This document shows positions 47,346-59,388 of a stretch of 64,000 nucleotides of DNA, piece after piece (the first letter of the stretch is position 1; the number at the start of each line of letters is the position of its first letter). Source of the stretch: Liquidambar formosana (lineage: Eukaryota; Streptophyta; Magnoliopsida; Saxifragales; Altingiaceae); contig CM077832.1 of NCBI GenBank assembly GCA_039720395.1, positions 20,981,607 to 21,045,606 of the forward strand, in the 5' to 3' direction. A program made the translations under genes and the position numbers. The notes under the pieces were generated by a model. The model did no database searches and was not told the DNA's origin. It saw nothing but the letters and a program-made list of their open reading frames with translations.

Positions 47346-49308
47346 GGGTCTTTCTCAATTGCCTAAGCACTTCGTCCTCCTCTTCTTGCAAGTCGAGGTG
47401 GCAATTACCTTCCAAGTCCCCCAATGGGTTGTCAGATTCTAAGTGCGGAGGCTTAAAATGGCGACCCCCTCTAGTTATGTGCTCCACCTCATCATCGCTC
47501 ATCCACATATCATCAATCTCACCTACATCACCCATGAGGTCATCCCATGTGATTGTGTCGATCTCTTCCATTTGGACTTCCTCTGGTAACTCATCCCAAC
47601 CCGTGGGGATTATAGGCTCCTCAGGGATGGGGTCGGGGTAGAGTACATAGTAATCAAACTTTTAGGACGACTCTCCTAACAAACCCACTTTAGGATCTCC
47701 TGCCTCGAACCTTTCTTTCAATTGTCGCTGCATGGACTTTTTTGGAAATACCAAAACCTTTTGATCAATAAGGTCTTGAACTACCTTTTTCAGTATAACA
47801 CAGTCCTCCGTATCATGTCCGGGCGCCTGATGGTACAAACAGAATTGGTGAGGAGTCGAAAGCCTCCGCTTTGAATGGCATGGCAATATGAGCCCTTTAT
47901 CACAACATTGGTGGAAAACTTGAGTCAAGGATCATGGGAAGTGGCGTGTATTGCCTTATGGGTTGACAGGATTGGGACGAGCCAAGCTCGATGGCATTTA
48001 TGTTGTTGGGAGGGGGCACATTGTGAGTGGGGAGGGGATTTCGAGTGATATTTGGGTGATTTGGTGCGGTGGATGGTGAAATGATCTGCTTGTCGAGCAA
48101 ATCTTGGATTTCATGGCGGAGGCGGTAACAACGGTTGGTTAGATGGCCTTTGGCTTGGTAGAACTTGCAATATTCATTTTCATTGTAGCTTTTGGGTAAC
48201 GGGTTTGGTGGAGGCCTTGGGTCGAGGGGTTTCAGGAGGTCACGGCTTCTCAGCTTTTCAAAGACTCTTTCGAGTGGCATAAATAGCTCGGTGAATTGGC
48301 GAGGTGAGGTGGAGTCATTTAGGGAGAAAGGGCGAGTGGTTGGGTAATGGTATTGACCTCGGCGTTGGGTTTTCCTCCAAAGTTTGTCCTTCGACTCCTT
48401 TAGATCTCCTCCGTTTTGATTGTTTCATCGGCGATCGCATTTTCAACTTGTGTGCCAGCCCCAACAAGAGCCTTGAAGTTCGGAAAGTAATAAGCAAAGA
48501 GATGCTTATGATATACGAGCAGCAAGTTCTTCACCACCAACTGAATCTGGTCTTCCTAATTCGGTCTGTCTGTCATTTTGGAAGCCTTTTGTCTCCACCT
48601 AGTGATGAAGGCAGAGAAAGTCTCATTAACCCCTTGCTTAGTGGTTTCGAAGTCCCTTCGCATGACATCCACTTCAGTGTTATACTTGTAATGGTCCGTG
48701 AATGCATTGCACACATCCTCCCAAGTCTTGGTTTTGTTCTCCTCTAATGACAAAAACCATTTCAAGGCGGAACTCGCTAATGACTCATGAAACATTTGAG
48801 CCAATAACTCATCGTTCGCCCCTCGAGGGTGCATAGCTCGCACATACATCTTGAGGTGGGTTTTAGGATAGCCTATCCCATCGAATTTTTCCAACTCCGG
48901 CATCTTGAATTGTAACGGGATGCGAGCCTTTGGGAACAAGGACAAAGTACGGATGTCCACCATATCATCAGATCTACGGATTCCCTTCAGAGTCCGTTCT
49001 AAAGCCTCGACCTTGTTTGCCAGGATGGTTGAGCTCTCCCTTGATGTGGCTTTGGTTTCCCCTTCCTTGGTCTTGGGTAGTTCTCCCCCTTCTCCTAATG
49101 GTTCCTCAGTAGATTCGGAATCATTGCATCCTTGATTGTTATCAGTGGCACGGGCCCTAGATTCAGGTTCAGAGTTCTTCTGTTGAAGGTCTTGAGCTAA
49201 CTTGAGTGCGGTCTTAGATACCTGGGTAGTGTGATCAAGCTTTTCCATGATAGCTTTCAAAGCAACCTCAAGGTTGAAACCCCGGTTGCTAGTTCTTTCC
49301 TCAGCCAT
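47345..49308 (-). pseudogene. Tat element C: gag and nucleocapsid (pol deleted)
   Basis: Gag starts at ATG 49308 (MAEERTSNRG) and is open to 48556 with the core HLKMYVRAMHPRGA, ALKWFLSLEENKTKT, FITRWRQKA; then a GAG to TAG stop. Downstream frames give MPLERVFEKL (48280), knuckles CKFYQAKGHLTNRC (the first His is now Tyr) and CLYHQAPGHDTEDC, and an acidic tail (ITRGGRHFKPPHLES, EEEDEVLRQL). The match ends at QLRK at about 47345. It is more diverged from the copy at 56150 than element B is. Confidence 0.88.
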
Positions 49309-50077
49309 ATCCGACTCAGTGACGGAATCAGCACTGACTAGGCACCCTTATTGATTGCGGATCCAAGCTAGCACGTCCCTCCCTTTAACATAGGGCAAAT
49401 ACTCAATTTTTCAGCCTAAGGTCCATCCTAAGCTTCCATAATTATCTCAAAATCTTTACAACGTACACCCTTAATTAGTTCTCTCAACCAATTACCCTTA
49501 CGGGGGTCATGGGGAAGGGTACGTATTAAGGATGTAGGATATAAAGTTTCCTTTAATTACCCACTCAATCAACAAAGCATGGCAACACATCATAAACATG
49601 GCAGCATATCATCACAACAATGTGTGTGTATATAGGTGATCCAACGGTGTCCTAGAAGGCCCATTACATGCAATTCTTTCTTTTAAGAGGGTAGGCTAGG
49701 GTCCTCAACTTTGCTTGTACCAATCTTTATACCTAACCACATGTGACATCAGGAATGTCGCGTGGGTCCAGCAGTACGTGATTGATCCATTTGATATACC
49801 CAAGGGCAAGCCCAAGGGTACTTGGCAAGAGAGGTTTGATAGCTTCGCCCAACACATGGAATCAGGAAAACCAAGGTCGAACTAGGCTATCAGTTGGCAA
49901 GGATACATCGAGGGATAATCGAGTGATCATGCAACAGTAGCGCACACAATGCAATAAATGAAAGCACACAATCAAGCGAATGCAATGTGATTGATTTTAA
50001 TTAACAATAAGAAATTAATTTAGCCCAATCAAATTAAATGAGTCTAGCCCTCGACATCCCCAGTGGAGTTGCCAAAC
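49309..50077 (-). other. Leader and primer site of Tat element C
   Basis: Reverse-complement leader homologous to 55274-56149. Next to the LTR it reads GTTTGGCAACTCCACTGGGGA on the minus strand, a variant of the primer site at 55277. Confidence 0.85.
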
Positions 50078-52316
50078 TGTGAACCCCGGAAAACGGCCCA
50101 CAAGGGTTTGGCAAAATGATGGGTGTGAAAGACAACAAACAAAAAAGGAGTCACCACCTCATTTTTTAGGGAAAAGAGGAAAACCACAAAAATGCTTTAT
50201 TTTCAAAACCACATGACTCCATTAAAGGAAAAGCAAAGTCTTTGAAACCAGAAAATTGGATTCGGGAGCTAAGTTACGACGTGGGAAGGTTCTGGGCAAA
50301 AGCCCATAGGCACCCACATCGCCCGAGTTGGTCTCTTAATTTAATTGGGCTAACTTAAGATCTTTTCCACTTAAATATCATCATATATCATCACAAGGCA
50401 GCATGCATATCATATATTTCATCCAATCATCTCATGCACAATCACTCAAATAAAACAAAACAGAAAAAAAAAAAAAAAAAAAGAAAAGAAAAGCCTAGGA
50501 TACTTAGATCCTCGAACGGACTTGAGCCTCACGAAGAGCGCCTACGTACCATGCAACGAAATACATGGATCAAAGTCCACGTAGTTCGAAAAGAATAGGG
50601 TTACAACCTAATACAAACCTATGGTAAAAACCCTAGGTTTCCTCATTTGAAAATACATTGATTAAACAAGTTTGAATTTAGGAAAACTTCCACAAAATGG
50701 AAACCTTGATAAAAAAACAGAATTTATTATTGAAGGAAACCTTTGATAATTACCATAAGCTTGTATTAAGAAGTAACCCTAGGAGGGAGAAGAGAAAAGA
50801 AAAAAAAAGAAAAGTGAATTGGGGCACCTTCAAACCCTACTTACCTGAGCGCACAAGCTCCTAGCATTAGCCATTTCAGACCATAGCAGCCCTATTTGCA
50901 ATAGGACAAGCATTGTACCTGTTTGCACCCTTACAAGTGCACACAATCATGCAAAGAAAGCAATATGCAAATCTGGACAGAACCTTGACAAGGCCTAAAA
51001 TCATCCATTAATCATGCAAACAACAAGAATAATGAATAACTAAGGGCTCTAACTCACTCTTACATGCAATCACTCGACTAACATGCATAAAAACCTACCA
51101 AAGACACACTAACAAGCATAAGAGACTCCAATAATATCAATAAACATGATAACAAAGCATATTCTAACCAAAAGGATGATATTTTATGTAAAATATGAAA
51201 ATAGGCCTTTCTACGGCGAGCTTTCTTAAGCGAAACTATCCTAGGATAATTTCACGTAAGAAAGTCATTATGGGGAGGTGCAATCAGCATATCCTACGTA
51301 AAATATATACCCTAGAACACAATAGAAGAGATTTCATGCTTAAACACATCACAGAAGACTCTCATGCAAAACCTCACTCAACAAAAAGGATAATTATCCT
51401 TAGAAAAGGATATTGTCTCCAAAAACCCTATAAAATATACTACATGAATGCAAACCTAGCATGATTCAACTATATGCAGCATATATAGAATGGCTATGAT
51501 GAGCAACAGCTCAAAAAGCTAAGCTAAGCATGCTGTATAAGACCTATGCGATTTCAGGGTTATCGAAACCCTAATCTCACAACTATGCATTAAAACCTAT
51601 GAAACAACTCTAAGACGTGCTCAAATCATCATGAATATCATTCATATAGCATATATTGACTAACAGGAACATCCACACATGATAATAATCACAGCAACCT
51701 AAACATGTGAACTATGCATGATTTAAGAAGATAGAACGAATAAGGCTATCAAATCCTTGGTAAACCAGGGATTATCAAGCATATAAAGCCATAAACTATC
51801 CTAAAATCATTCATATAACATCACATAAACATTGAATTCCATCCATAAGAAGAACAATCTCATGCACCATAACTATCTTAAAAGAAGAAGAAGAAAGAGA
51901 AGAAGGAGAAGCAGAAATTCATGTTCAGCATTGAAGGGATAGGCTTACCTCTTGTAGACTCTTCCTTGTCTTCAAACCTCTTGTTTCCTTACTTGCTTGG
52001 GGTTGAAGAACCTCCTCTTGAAGTCCTTCTAGCTCTCCAAACTCGTAGCTCCCTCTCTCTCTAAGTGTAAAGTGCAAATAACCTCCCCCTATGTGCTGAA
52101 TATCATGTCCTTTATATAGAGAATTGACCCCCTAAACCAATGGCTAGGATTAATTCATTAAATAATGATCCTAGGGCTTTTAGAGACTCTCTTGGTGCTC
52201 AAACAACTCAAACCTACACACTCCTAAGCTCAGACAAGTTGTTTTGGCAGAGGAAACTGTCAAAAGAGGGAGAGAAGAGTTAGAAGTTGACTTAAAGTAG
52301 GAGTCTCTCGGGTGAC
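50078..52316 (-). mobile_element. 5' LTR of Tat element C, interrupted by a younger Tat element
   Basis: Near-identical to 44679-46918. It stops at 52316 inside the sequence CTCTCGGGTGAC, where the LTR TGTCACACCCC of the 52317 element begins. The remaining part must lie beyond that element, off the window. Confidence 0.92.
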
Positions 52317-54151
52317 TGTCACACCCCATTTTTGCACCACCTTACTAGGGCTCATCATTTCATGCATGTTTTTGTTTTGTTTTTGAGTCTAGTCACTTGC
52401 ATTAGTTTTCTAGAGTCACAAGGACAATGGATATGAATTTTGGTTCAAATTGGAGTTGATCTTGAGGGATAATAAGAGCTTTTGTGACTTGAGGGGCATA
52501 ATCGTCTTTTAAGTCCCAAACTTTTCATTTGACCTTGGAATGATCTCCAAATTGTCAATTGGAGTTCATATGGATGCATAAGAGGTATTTTTAGTGTCAA
52601 TTTGGTAAGTCAATGGCTCGGGAATAAAATGGCTCGATGTAGTTCAAGTTGGTTAATTGACCCTTCCTTGGGTTAGCTCTAATTGACTCACAATTACCAA
52701 CCAAATCTTTCAAATTGACTTTCATTAGTCATCATTTTGTACCGGTTGTCATCTTAAGTCCCGTGGCCCTGATGATGAGTTTAGTGTGGTTATTTACGGA
52801 TTATCCTTGAAGAATTAGTGCGAATCACAGCATGAGATTTTTGGTTAAAATGAAAAGAAAATTATTTTATTAAATTAGCCATTTTTATCATGACACTAAC
52901 ACGTGTACGTATGTGATGAGTGTGTGTACGCACATACGATACATGTGCATGCGTGTTAGCGGTCAGTCTCCCAATTTTTATAAAAGACAATTTCCTTTTC
53001 CTATTCAGATTAGAAGTCTTTTATCATTATAAAATACCTTTTGATTATTCTCCAAGGAAACCTAGTCCAGGAAGGAAAGGGAAACTCCAGATTTCAGCTA
53101 TAAATACTCTCTTAATGTCTTTAAACAAGGGAGAGGAGAAGAGGGTTTGGAGGGAGTGAAATTCGTCATAATTCAGCAGCAGATTTTCTGAAAACCAGCA
53201 GTCGTATTTTAATCATAACTTTTTCATCCGAAGTCAGAATTTGATGAAATTGGTCTCGTTAGAAAGATAATTCAATTCTCTACAACTTTGTATTTCACAA
53301 GCTTTGTCCAAATCCAATGTTTTCATACCCAAAAACGCGATTGAAGTTGCTGCTGCTGCAAAGTGACGAGAATCACTTTTTCTTTTCTCTTGTTCTCTTT
53401 TTGTTTTCTATTTCTTTTCAAAGTTGAGTGAGTTTTGATCTCTTTGCTGTGATACCACTTTGACAAAGAGGAGGATTCGTGTTGGTTTGATTCACTCTAA
53501 AGACCTGAGGAGCCACGAACAATTACAAACACAAAGGAAGGCCCTTCCTAAGGTATTCTCCTTCTCTATTCAAGCTTAAACTAGGTTTTCATATGGGTTA
53601 AGCTTATTGCATGTTAAAGGTAACTTTTTTATCATGTATTAACACTCTAGCTAGTTAATATACATGGAATATCTATTTTTTATCTACTGTTTAGCATGCT
53701 TTAGGGCTGTCCTTTAGGTTTTTAATGCATAGTTGTGATTCTTGTGCTCCTGTTTGTCCTTGTGCTAGGATTAGTGTCATTGCATGTTAGAGTTAGGATT
53801 TTCATCATGTTATATTGCTTTAGTTAGTTAATATGCATGATATAATTTCTGTTTAGTTTGGTTTTAGCATGATTAAAGTATGTTTTGTATGTTTTTAAGC
53901 ATATTTGTGAGTTTAGGGTTTTAGAGTCATTGTTTCGTGTTTGTTTTCATATAGCATGATAAAGTAGACTTTTTTATTTGGTTTTTCTTCGTGTTTGCTG
54001 TATATGTTTTTCATATGGAGTAAACATGATAGTTTTGCATGCATGTTAGTATGTTTTAGGGTTTTTATGCATGATATGGTTCTAGGAATATGTTAGGACT
54101 TATTATTGTTCGCTGTTTTTGCTATTGGCATGCTTAGTGGATGATTTTAGG

Positions 54152-54182
<31 letters not shown>

Positions 54183-55273
54183 AACAAATCAAAATCAAAA
54201 CATTAAAATAAAATCAATATTGAAGAACAGAAGAATAAAAGGAATCAGCCTGGAAGCTTTAATAGCTAAATAACAGATTCAAAATAACAAAAACAGAAAC
54301 AGAAAAAAAAGGCCGGTGGGTGCGATGAAGGGGCTGGGCATCAGTTTTAAAAAGCTCGAATGTTAGTGTTTTTGCATGGTTTTGAGCACTTGTAAGGGTG
54401 CAAATAGGTGTGGTATTTGTCCCATGGCAAATAGGGCTGCTTATGTCTGAAATGGCTAAATGCTTGGAGCTAATTGCGCTCAGGTAAGTGGGTGTGAAGG
54501 TGCCCCAATTCACCTTTCTTCTTAACTCATTCTCTTCTCCCTATTTAGGGTTAATTTTTAATATGATCCTATGGTTTAATTAGAGGTTTCCTTAACCAAC
54601 AAAATTCTGGTTTTTATTAAAGTTTCCATTTTGTGGATTTCTTTCCTAAAATCAAACTTTCTATCATATTCAACTCTTTTGATCAAATAAGGAAACCTAG
54701 GGTTTTTACCATAGGTTTGTATTAGGATTTAACCTTAGTTCTAATCGAACTACGTGGACTTTGATCCATGTATTTCGTTGCATGGTACGTAGACGCTCTT
54801 CGTGAGGCTCAAGTCCGTTCTAGGATCCAAGCATCCTAGGTTTATTTTTGTTTTGTTTTCTTTTTCTTTATTTTCTGTTTTTATTTGCTTATTATGCATG
54901 GATGGATGAATGAAATATATGATATGCATGCAATTCTTGTGATGATATACTTGCTGATTTTTGTATGGAAAGACTTTAATTTAGCCCAAATGAACTGAGA
55001 GACCGAAAGGGTGACATGGGTGCCTATAGGCTTTGCCTAGAACCTTCCCATGTCATAACTTAGCCTCCGAATCCCCGATTTCTTTGGTTTTCAAAAGATT
55101 GGTTTTTGCCTTTCCTTTTTTTATGGAGTCATTCAAATTGTTTTCCTAAAACAACCTGATTTTTAGGGTTTTCCTTGTTTCCTTTAAAAAATAAGGTGGC
55201 GACTCCTTTCCTTTTTCTTTTTCAAACCCACTTCCTTTTCAATCCCTCGTGGGCCCAATTTCCGGGGTTCACA
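52317..55273 (+). mobile_element. 5' LTR of the best preserved Tat element (2957 bp)
   Basis: TGTCACACCCC to GGGGTTCACA. 52317-52736 and ~53545-55273 match the LTR at 11960. The middle (about 52737-53545) is unrelated to it and includes the TATA box TATAAATA (53099-53106), so the core promoter was replaced. Also holds a poly(A)-ended insert (54151-54360) and the conserved module (54747-54840). Candidate left target site GTGAC (52312-52316). Confidence 0.92.
54151..54360 (-). mobile_element. Poly(A)-tailed retroposed fragment inside the LTR
   Basis: Compared with the LTR at 11960, about 30 bp are replaced by ~210 bp that start with ~28 T on the + strand, i.e. a poly(A) tail on the minus strand. 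The minus-strand body has no ORF that I recognise. Likely a SINE, truncated LINE or processed transcript. No clear TSD is seen. Confidence 0.65.
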
Positions 55274-55276
55274 GTT

Positions 55277-55294
55277 TGGCGACTCCGCTGGGGA
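55277..55294 (+). promoter_or_regulatory. Primer-binding site of the Tat element
   Basis: TGGCGACTCCGCTGGGGA, three bases after the LTR. Its complement ends GGAGTCGCCA, a tRNA-like acceptor end; from memory this fits a plant tRNA-Arg, as reported for Ogre, but I could not check it. Confidence 0.7.
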
Positions 55295-56149
55295 TTTGTG
55301 GGCTAGACTCTATAAAGTTTAAATGGGCTAGGTTAATTTCTTATGTTTAATTAAAATCAATCACATTGCATCCGCTTGATTGTGTGCTTTCATTTATTGC
55401 ATTGTGTGCGCAAACTCTTGCATGTTAGGATCGATGTCCCTCGATGTATCCTTGCCAACGATCGGCCTAGTCTCAACCTTGGTTTTCCTGATTCCATATG
55501 TTGGGGCGAAAGCTATCAACCTCTCTTGCCTAGTACCCTTGGGCTTGCCCTTGGGTATATTAAATGAGTTAATCACGTACTGCTGGACCCACGTGGCGTT
55601 CCTGATGCCACATGTGGTTAGGTATAAGGATTGCTCAAGCAAGTGAAGGACCCTAGCCTACCCTTATCATTAGTCCATATAGACAGACTTGTAGGACACT
55701 ACGGTCTCACCTTTATGCACCCACAATTGTTTGTAATGATGCTATGCTGTGTTTGTGGTGTGAGGCTTTATATCTTATGCCCTTAATATAGACCTTTAGA
55801 CCCTAGCCTTCGTTAAGGCCATGGGTTAGGAGGAATAAATTAAGGAAATAGGATGTAAAGCTATGTTTGTGATGTGCTAGTCCTAGGGGATTAATTAAAC
55901 CTAGTTGAAGGACTCTATGCCCTATTCTTTAAAACATACCCTTAATCCATGATCCCTGTAAAGGTAATTAGATAAAAGGAATGAATTAATTGAACATGGT
56001 GTAGAGACCGAGTTCATTAAGGAAAATATGGAGGTTTAGGACAGATCCTTAGGCTAAAGGTTAAAACTTTTCTATCCATAGACGTGCTGGCTTGGATCCG
56101 CAATCCACAAGGGCGTCTAGTGAGTGTTGAGTCTACCCATCAGACAGAC
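55295..56149 (+). other. Leader of the 52317 Tat element
   Basis: Repeated in all Tat copies in the window. Frames of 60-90 codons exist on both strands and recur in each copy, but they overlap each other and follow nucleotide conservation, so I do not call genes. Gag's open frame extends upstream to 56084 without an ATG. Confidence 0.75.
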
Positions 56150-57238
56150 ATGGCCGACGAAAGAACTAGTAAGGGGCACTTTGACCTTGAGGCTTGCCTG
56201 AAAGCCATCATGGCCAAGCTTGACCATACCGCCGAGACATCCGATACCGCATTGAAAATGGCTCAAGAGAACCAACAGAAGATGGCGGATCATGAACAAA
56301 ATGGCTCTAAGGCCCATTCCTCGGGTATACCTCATAGGGCTGGCACCGAAGAGGGACCTCAATCCAATGAGAACACCAAGACAAGGGGGGAAAGTAGCTC
56401 GAAACCTGAGGTCACCGACCTAGAAGGGGAAGCCAAGGGGAAAGGTTCTAGCAGTGATTTTGTGTTAGCTAGCAAGGTAGAAGCATTGGAGAGAACTATA
56501 AAAGGGATTCGCAGGGCTGATGACATGGTCGATGTGCGGACTCTATCCCTGTTTCCAACGGCTCGTATTCCACTACAATTCAAGATGCCGGAGTTAGAAA
56601 AGTTCGATGGGACGGGTTGCCCTAAGACTCATTTGAAGATGTATGTGCGAGCTATGCACCCTCGAGGGGCTACTGACGAGCTTTTAGCTCAAATGTTCCA
56701 TGAAACCTTGGCCACTTCTGCTTTGAAATGGTTCTTATCCTTGGATAAGAATAGAACCCGGACTTGGGAAGACATATGCAATGAGTTTTCAGAGCACTAC
56801 AAGTATAACACAGAGGTGGACGTTACTCGAAGGGACCTAGAAACTACCAAGCAAGGGGCTCATGAAACTTTCTCCGCTTACATTACAAGGTGGAGACAAA
56901 AGGCGTCGAGAATGACGGATAGGCCGAATGAGGAGGACCAAATTCAGTTAGTGGTTAAGAACCTGCTGCCCGTGTATCACAAGCACCTATTTGCCCACTA
57001 TTTCCCAAATTTCAAAGCTCTCATTGGGGCTGGCACGCAGGTTGAAGATGCTATCAATGATGGGACAATCAAGACTGAGGAAGTGAGGAGTCGCAAGACA
57101 AACTTTACTGGGAAGAACAATGCCGAGGTCAACACCATAACTCAACCAATCCAACCCTTTCTCTTAATGATGTCAACCCACCTCGCCAATTCACTGACCT
57201 ATTCATGCCACTCGAAAGAGTCCTTGAAAAGCTCATAA
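56150..57238 (+). CDS. gag: Tat gag, capsid part (frameshifted near its end)
   Basis: Structural protein that forms the particle around element RNA. The ATG at 56150 (MADERTSKG) is chosen because the copies at 30232 and 49308 start at the same place. Order: charged N-terminal region, VEALERTIKGIRRADDMVDV, then the gag core PLQFKMPELEKFDGTG, HLKMYVRAMHPRGA, ALKWFLSLDKNRTRTWED, FSEHYKYNTEVDV, QGAHETFSAYITRWRQKA and LVVKNLLPVYHKHLF. A 1-nt deletion at about 57160 relative to element B (CCCTTTCTCTT against CCCTTCTCTCTT) shifts it out of the nucleocapsid frame, and it ends at 57238. In element B this junction keeps one frame. Confidence 0.88.
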   Translation: MADERTSKGHFDLEACLKAIMAKLDHTAETSDTALKMAQENQQKMADHEQNGSKAHSSGIPHRAGTEEGPQSNENTKTRGESSSKPEVTDLEGEAKGKGSSSDFVLASKVEALERTIKGIRRADDMVDVRTLSLFPTARIPLQFKMPELEKFDGTGCPKTHLKMYVRAMHPRGATDELLAQMFHETLATSALKWFLSLDKNRTRTWEDICNEFSEHYKYNTEVDVTRRDLETTKQGAHETFSAYITRWRQKASRMTDRPNEEDQIQLVVKNLLPVYHKHLFAHYFPNFKALIGAGTQVEDAINDGTIKTEEVRSRKTNFTGKNNAEVNTITQPIQPFLLMMSTHLANSLTYSCHSKESLKSS

Positions 57239-59202
57239 GTCGTGACCTATTGAAGCCACTCGACCCAAGACGTCCACCAAATCCTTTACCCAAGAGCTAC
57301 AATGAGAATGAGTACTGCAAGTACCATCAATCCAAAGGCCATGCCACCAATCGCTGTATTCGCCTTCGCCACCAAGTCCAAGACCTCATTGACAAGCAAG
57401 TCATTTCACCACCAACCCGTCCAAATGTCACCCGTAATCCTCTCCCATCACACAACAACACACCCCCACCTAACACCATAAATGTCATTGGGGTTGAATC
57501 CTCTCGCCCTCGCCATCCCATAAGACAATACACTCCGCTCCCCATGACCTTAACCCGTCTCTTCACCATTTGCCGCAATAACAGCCTTATCATGCCACTT
57601 CCACCAAAGCCAAGACCATCAACCCCTCACCAATATTGCCAATACCATCGTGCACCCGGCCATGACACCGAGGCTTGTTCTATACTAAAGAAGATCATCC
57701 AAGACCTCATTGACCAAAAAGTTTTGTTGCTACCAAAGAAATCTATCCAACAAGAGCTGAAAGAAAGATATGAAGCAGGGGATCCTCAGGTTGGCCTATT
57801 AGGTGAAGCGTCGGGGAAATATGATTACTATGTGCTGTACTCAAGCCCAAGTCCGATATCAGATGAGCCGATAGTCCCTTCAGGTTGGGATGACTTGCCG
57901 ACAGAGATGGAGAGCATTGACATGATAGAATGGGATGACTTAATGAATGACTCCGAGGAAGTCCATGACATATGGGCTAGCGATGATGAGTTGGACCATA
58001 TAACCAGAGGGGGTCGTCATTTCAAGCCTCCCCACCTAGAGTCTGAAAATCCATTGGAAGATTTGGAAGGGCAGAGGCGCCCTAGCTTGCAAGAAGAAGA
58101 GGATGAAGTGCTTAGGCAACTGAAGAAGACCAATGCCAACATCACTATTTGGGGCTTGCTCATGGCCTCGCATAAGCACAGACAGACCGTGTTGAAACTG
58201 TTGAATCAGATACAAGTGCCTGTTGACACATCCCCCGAGGGATTGGTACATTTGGTGAATCCAACTCCCAAGAACTCAACCATCGTGTTCACCGATGTAG
58301 ACCTACCTAAAAGCGGGCCGAGCCATTCTCAAGCTCTCTATGTGACCGTTGACACTATGGGGAAGAGGGTTCCCACCGTTCTTATCGACAATGGGTCTGC
58401 ACTGAATGTATGTCTTCTCCGAACTGCCACTGTTTTGGATTTAGGACCCACTGATTTCACGCCATCTGGGTAGACCGTAAGAGCTTATGACAACACCCGC
58501 TGAGAAGTAATAGGGGTAGTTACTTTGCCTCTTATCATGGGACCCACTGAATTTAGGGTAGAATTCCAAGTGTTGGATGTGCCGTCATGTTTCAACTTAT
58601 TGTTGGGCCGACCTTGGATCCATCCTGCTAGGGCTGTTCCATCTTCACTCCATCAAAAGGTGAAGTTTCCTTATGAAGGAGCCATAGTAACACTTCAAGG
58701 GGACTATGAATTGAAACTCGCAGGTGTGCCTATATGTGAGATACAACCTGAATCAGCAGTGATACCGCTATCTGGGTTTGATTATGTCCAATGCATTGAG
58801 AAAGAGCTGAATGAATCATCACGCCATTACTCTTCTATAAAGCAGTACATCCCATATACTTTTTATCCAAGTTCCGACCCAGCCGTGGCAGATAAAAGTT
58901 TTGGTGATAGATACTTCACAGAAGGGCCGAATCCTCAAAGTTTGACAAGTTGGTACCACTCTATCCAAGATCTATATGGAAGCTTGAAAGAGGAAGACTG
59001 GGCAGAGAACCTTGATGCGGGGGCTATGACTGAAATGTTCCAAGACATGATCCTCACCGTGGAAGACTCGACCATTGAAGAACTCCAGGGTTCATCCATT
59101 AGCCATGCTACCGTGCCATTCCTGAATTGGTACCTTGAATGTGGTGTCATTGCGGAGATCCATGAAGAAGAAGACCTTGGCCTACCTGATAGCAGCTTGT
59201 AG
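57133..59202 (+). pseudogene. Tat gag nucleocapsid and aspartic protease, two in-frame stops
   Basis: From MPLERVLEKL (57205): zinc knuckles CKYHQSKGHATNRC and CQYHRAPGHDTEAC (C-x2-H-x4-H-x4-C) for RNA binding; an acidic linker (ITRGGRHFKPPHLES, EEEDEVLRQL); then retropepsin with the active site VLIDNGSALNV (D-N-G in place of D-S/T-G) and the closing LLLGRPWIH. Stops TAG at 58471-58473 and TGA at 58501-58503 lie in the protease in the same frame and are the kind produced by C-to-T changes (CAG to TAG, CGA to TGA). The frame then stays open to 59202, ending PFLNWYLECG..LPDSSL. Protease would be needed to cut the polyprotein, so this copy probably cannot mature by itself. Confidence 0.85.
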
Positions 59203-59388
59203 GTGTCTTAGTTTAGTAATATTTCCCTAATTCAATAAGATGTATCTACTTTACTCACTTTGTGGAGTCATAGTATTGATACAGATTTGTTTGTTTTCCT
59301 TCTTTCTTTTGTGTGTCATTCCCATTATTCCTAGTCAATAAAGTGTGCTTTCTTTCTCTATATATGCAGTGTCTCTTTTCTCTCCTCT
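59203..59388 (+). other. Spacer between protease and RT; candidate intron
   Basis: Stop-filled, T-rich. CTTGTAGGTGTC at its start and TATATATGCAG at about 59369 look like GT-AG ends, at the same place as in element E. Here the GCAG acceptor does not restore the frame by my count, though an upstream AG (about 59344) would. Confidence 0.4.

Noticed and set aside
52920..53159. 79-residue ORF in the LTR
   Set aside because: Spans the LTR TATA box and start region; promoter sequence, not coding.
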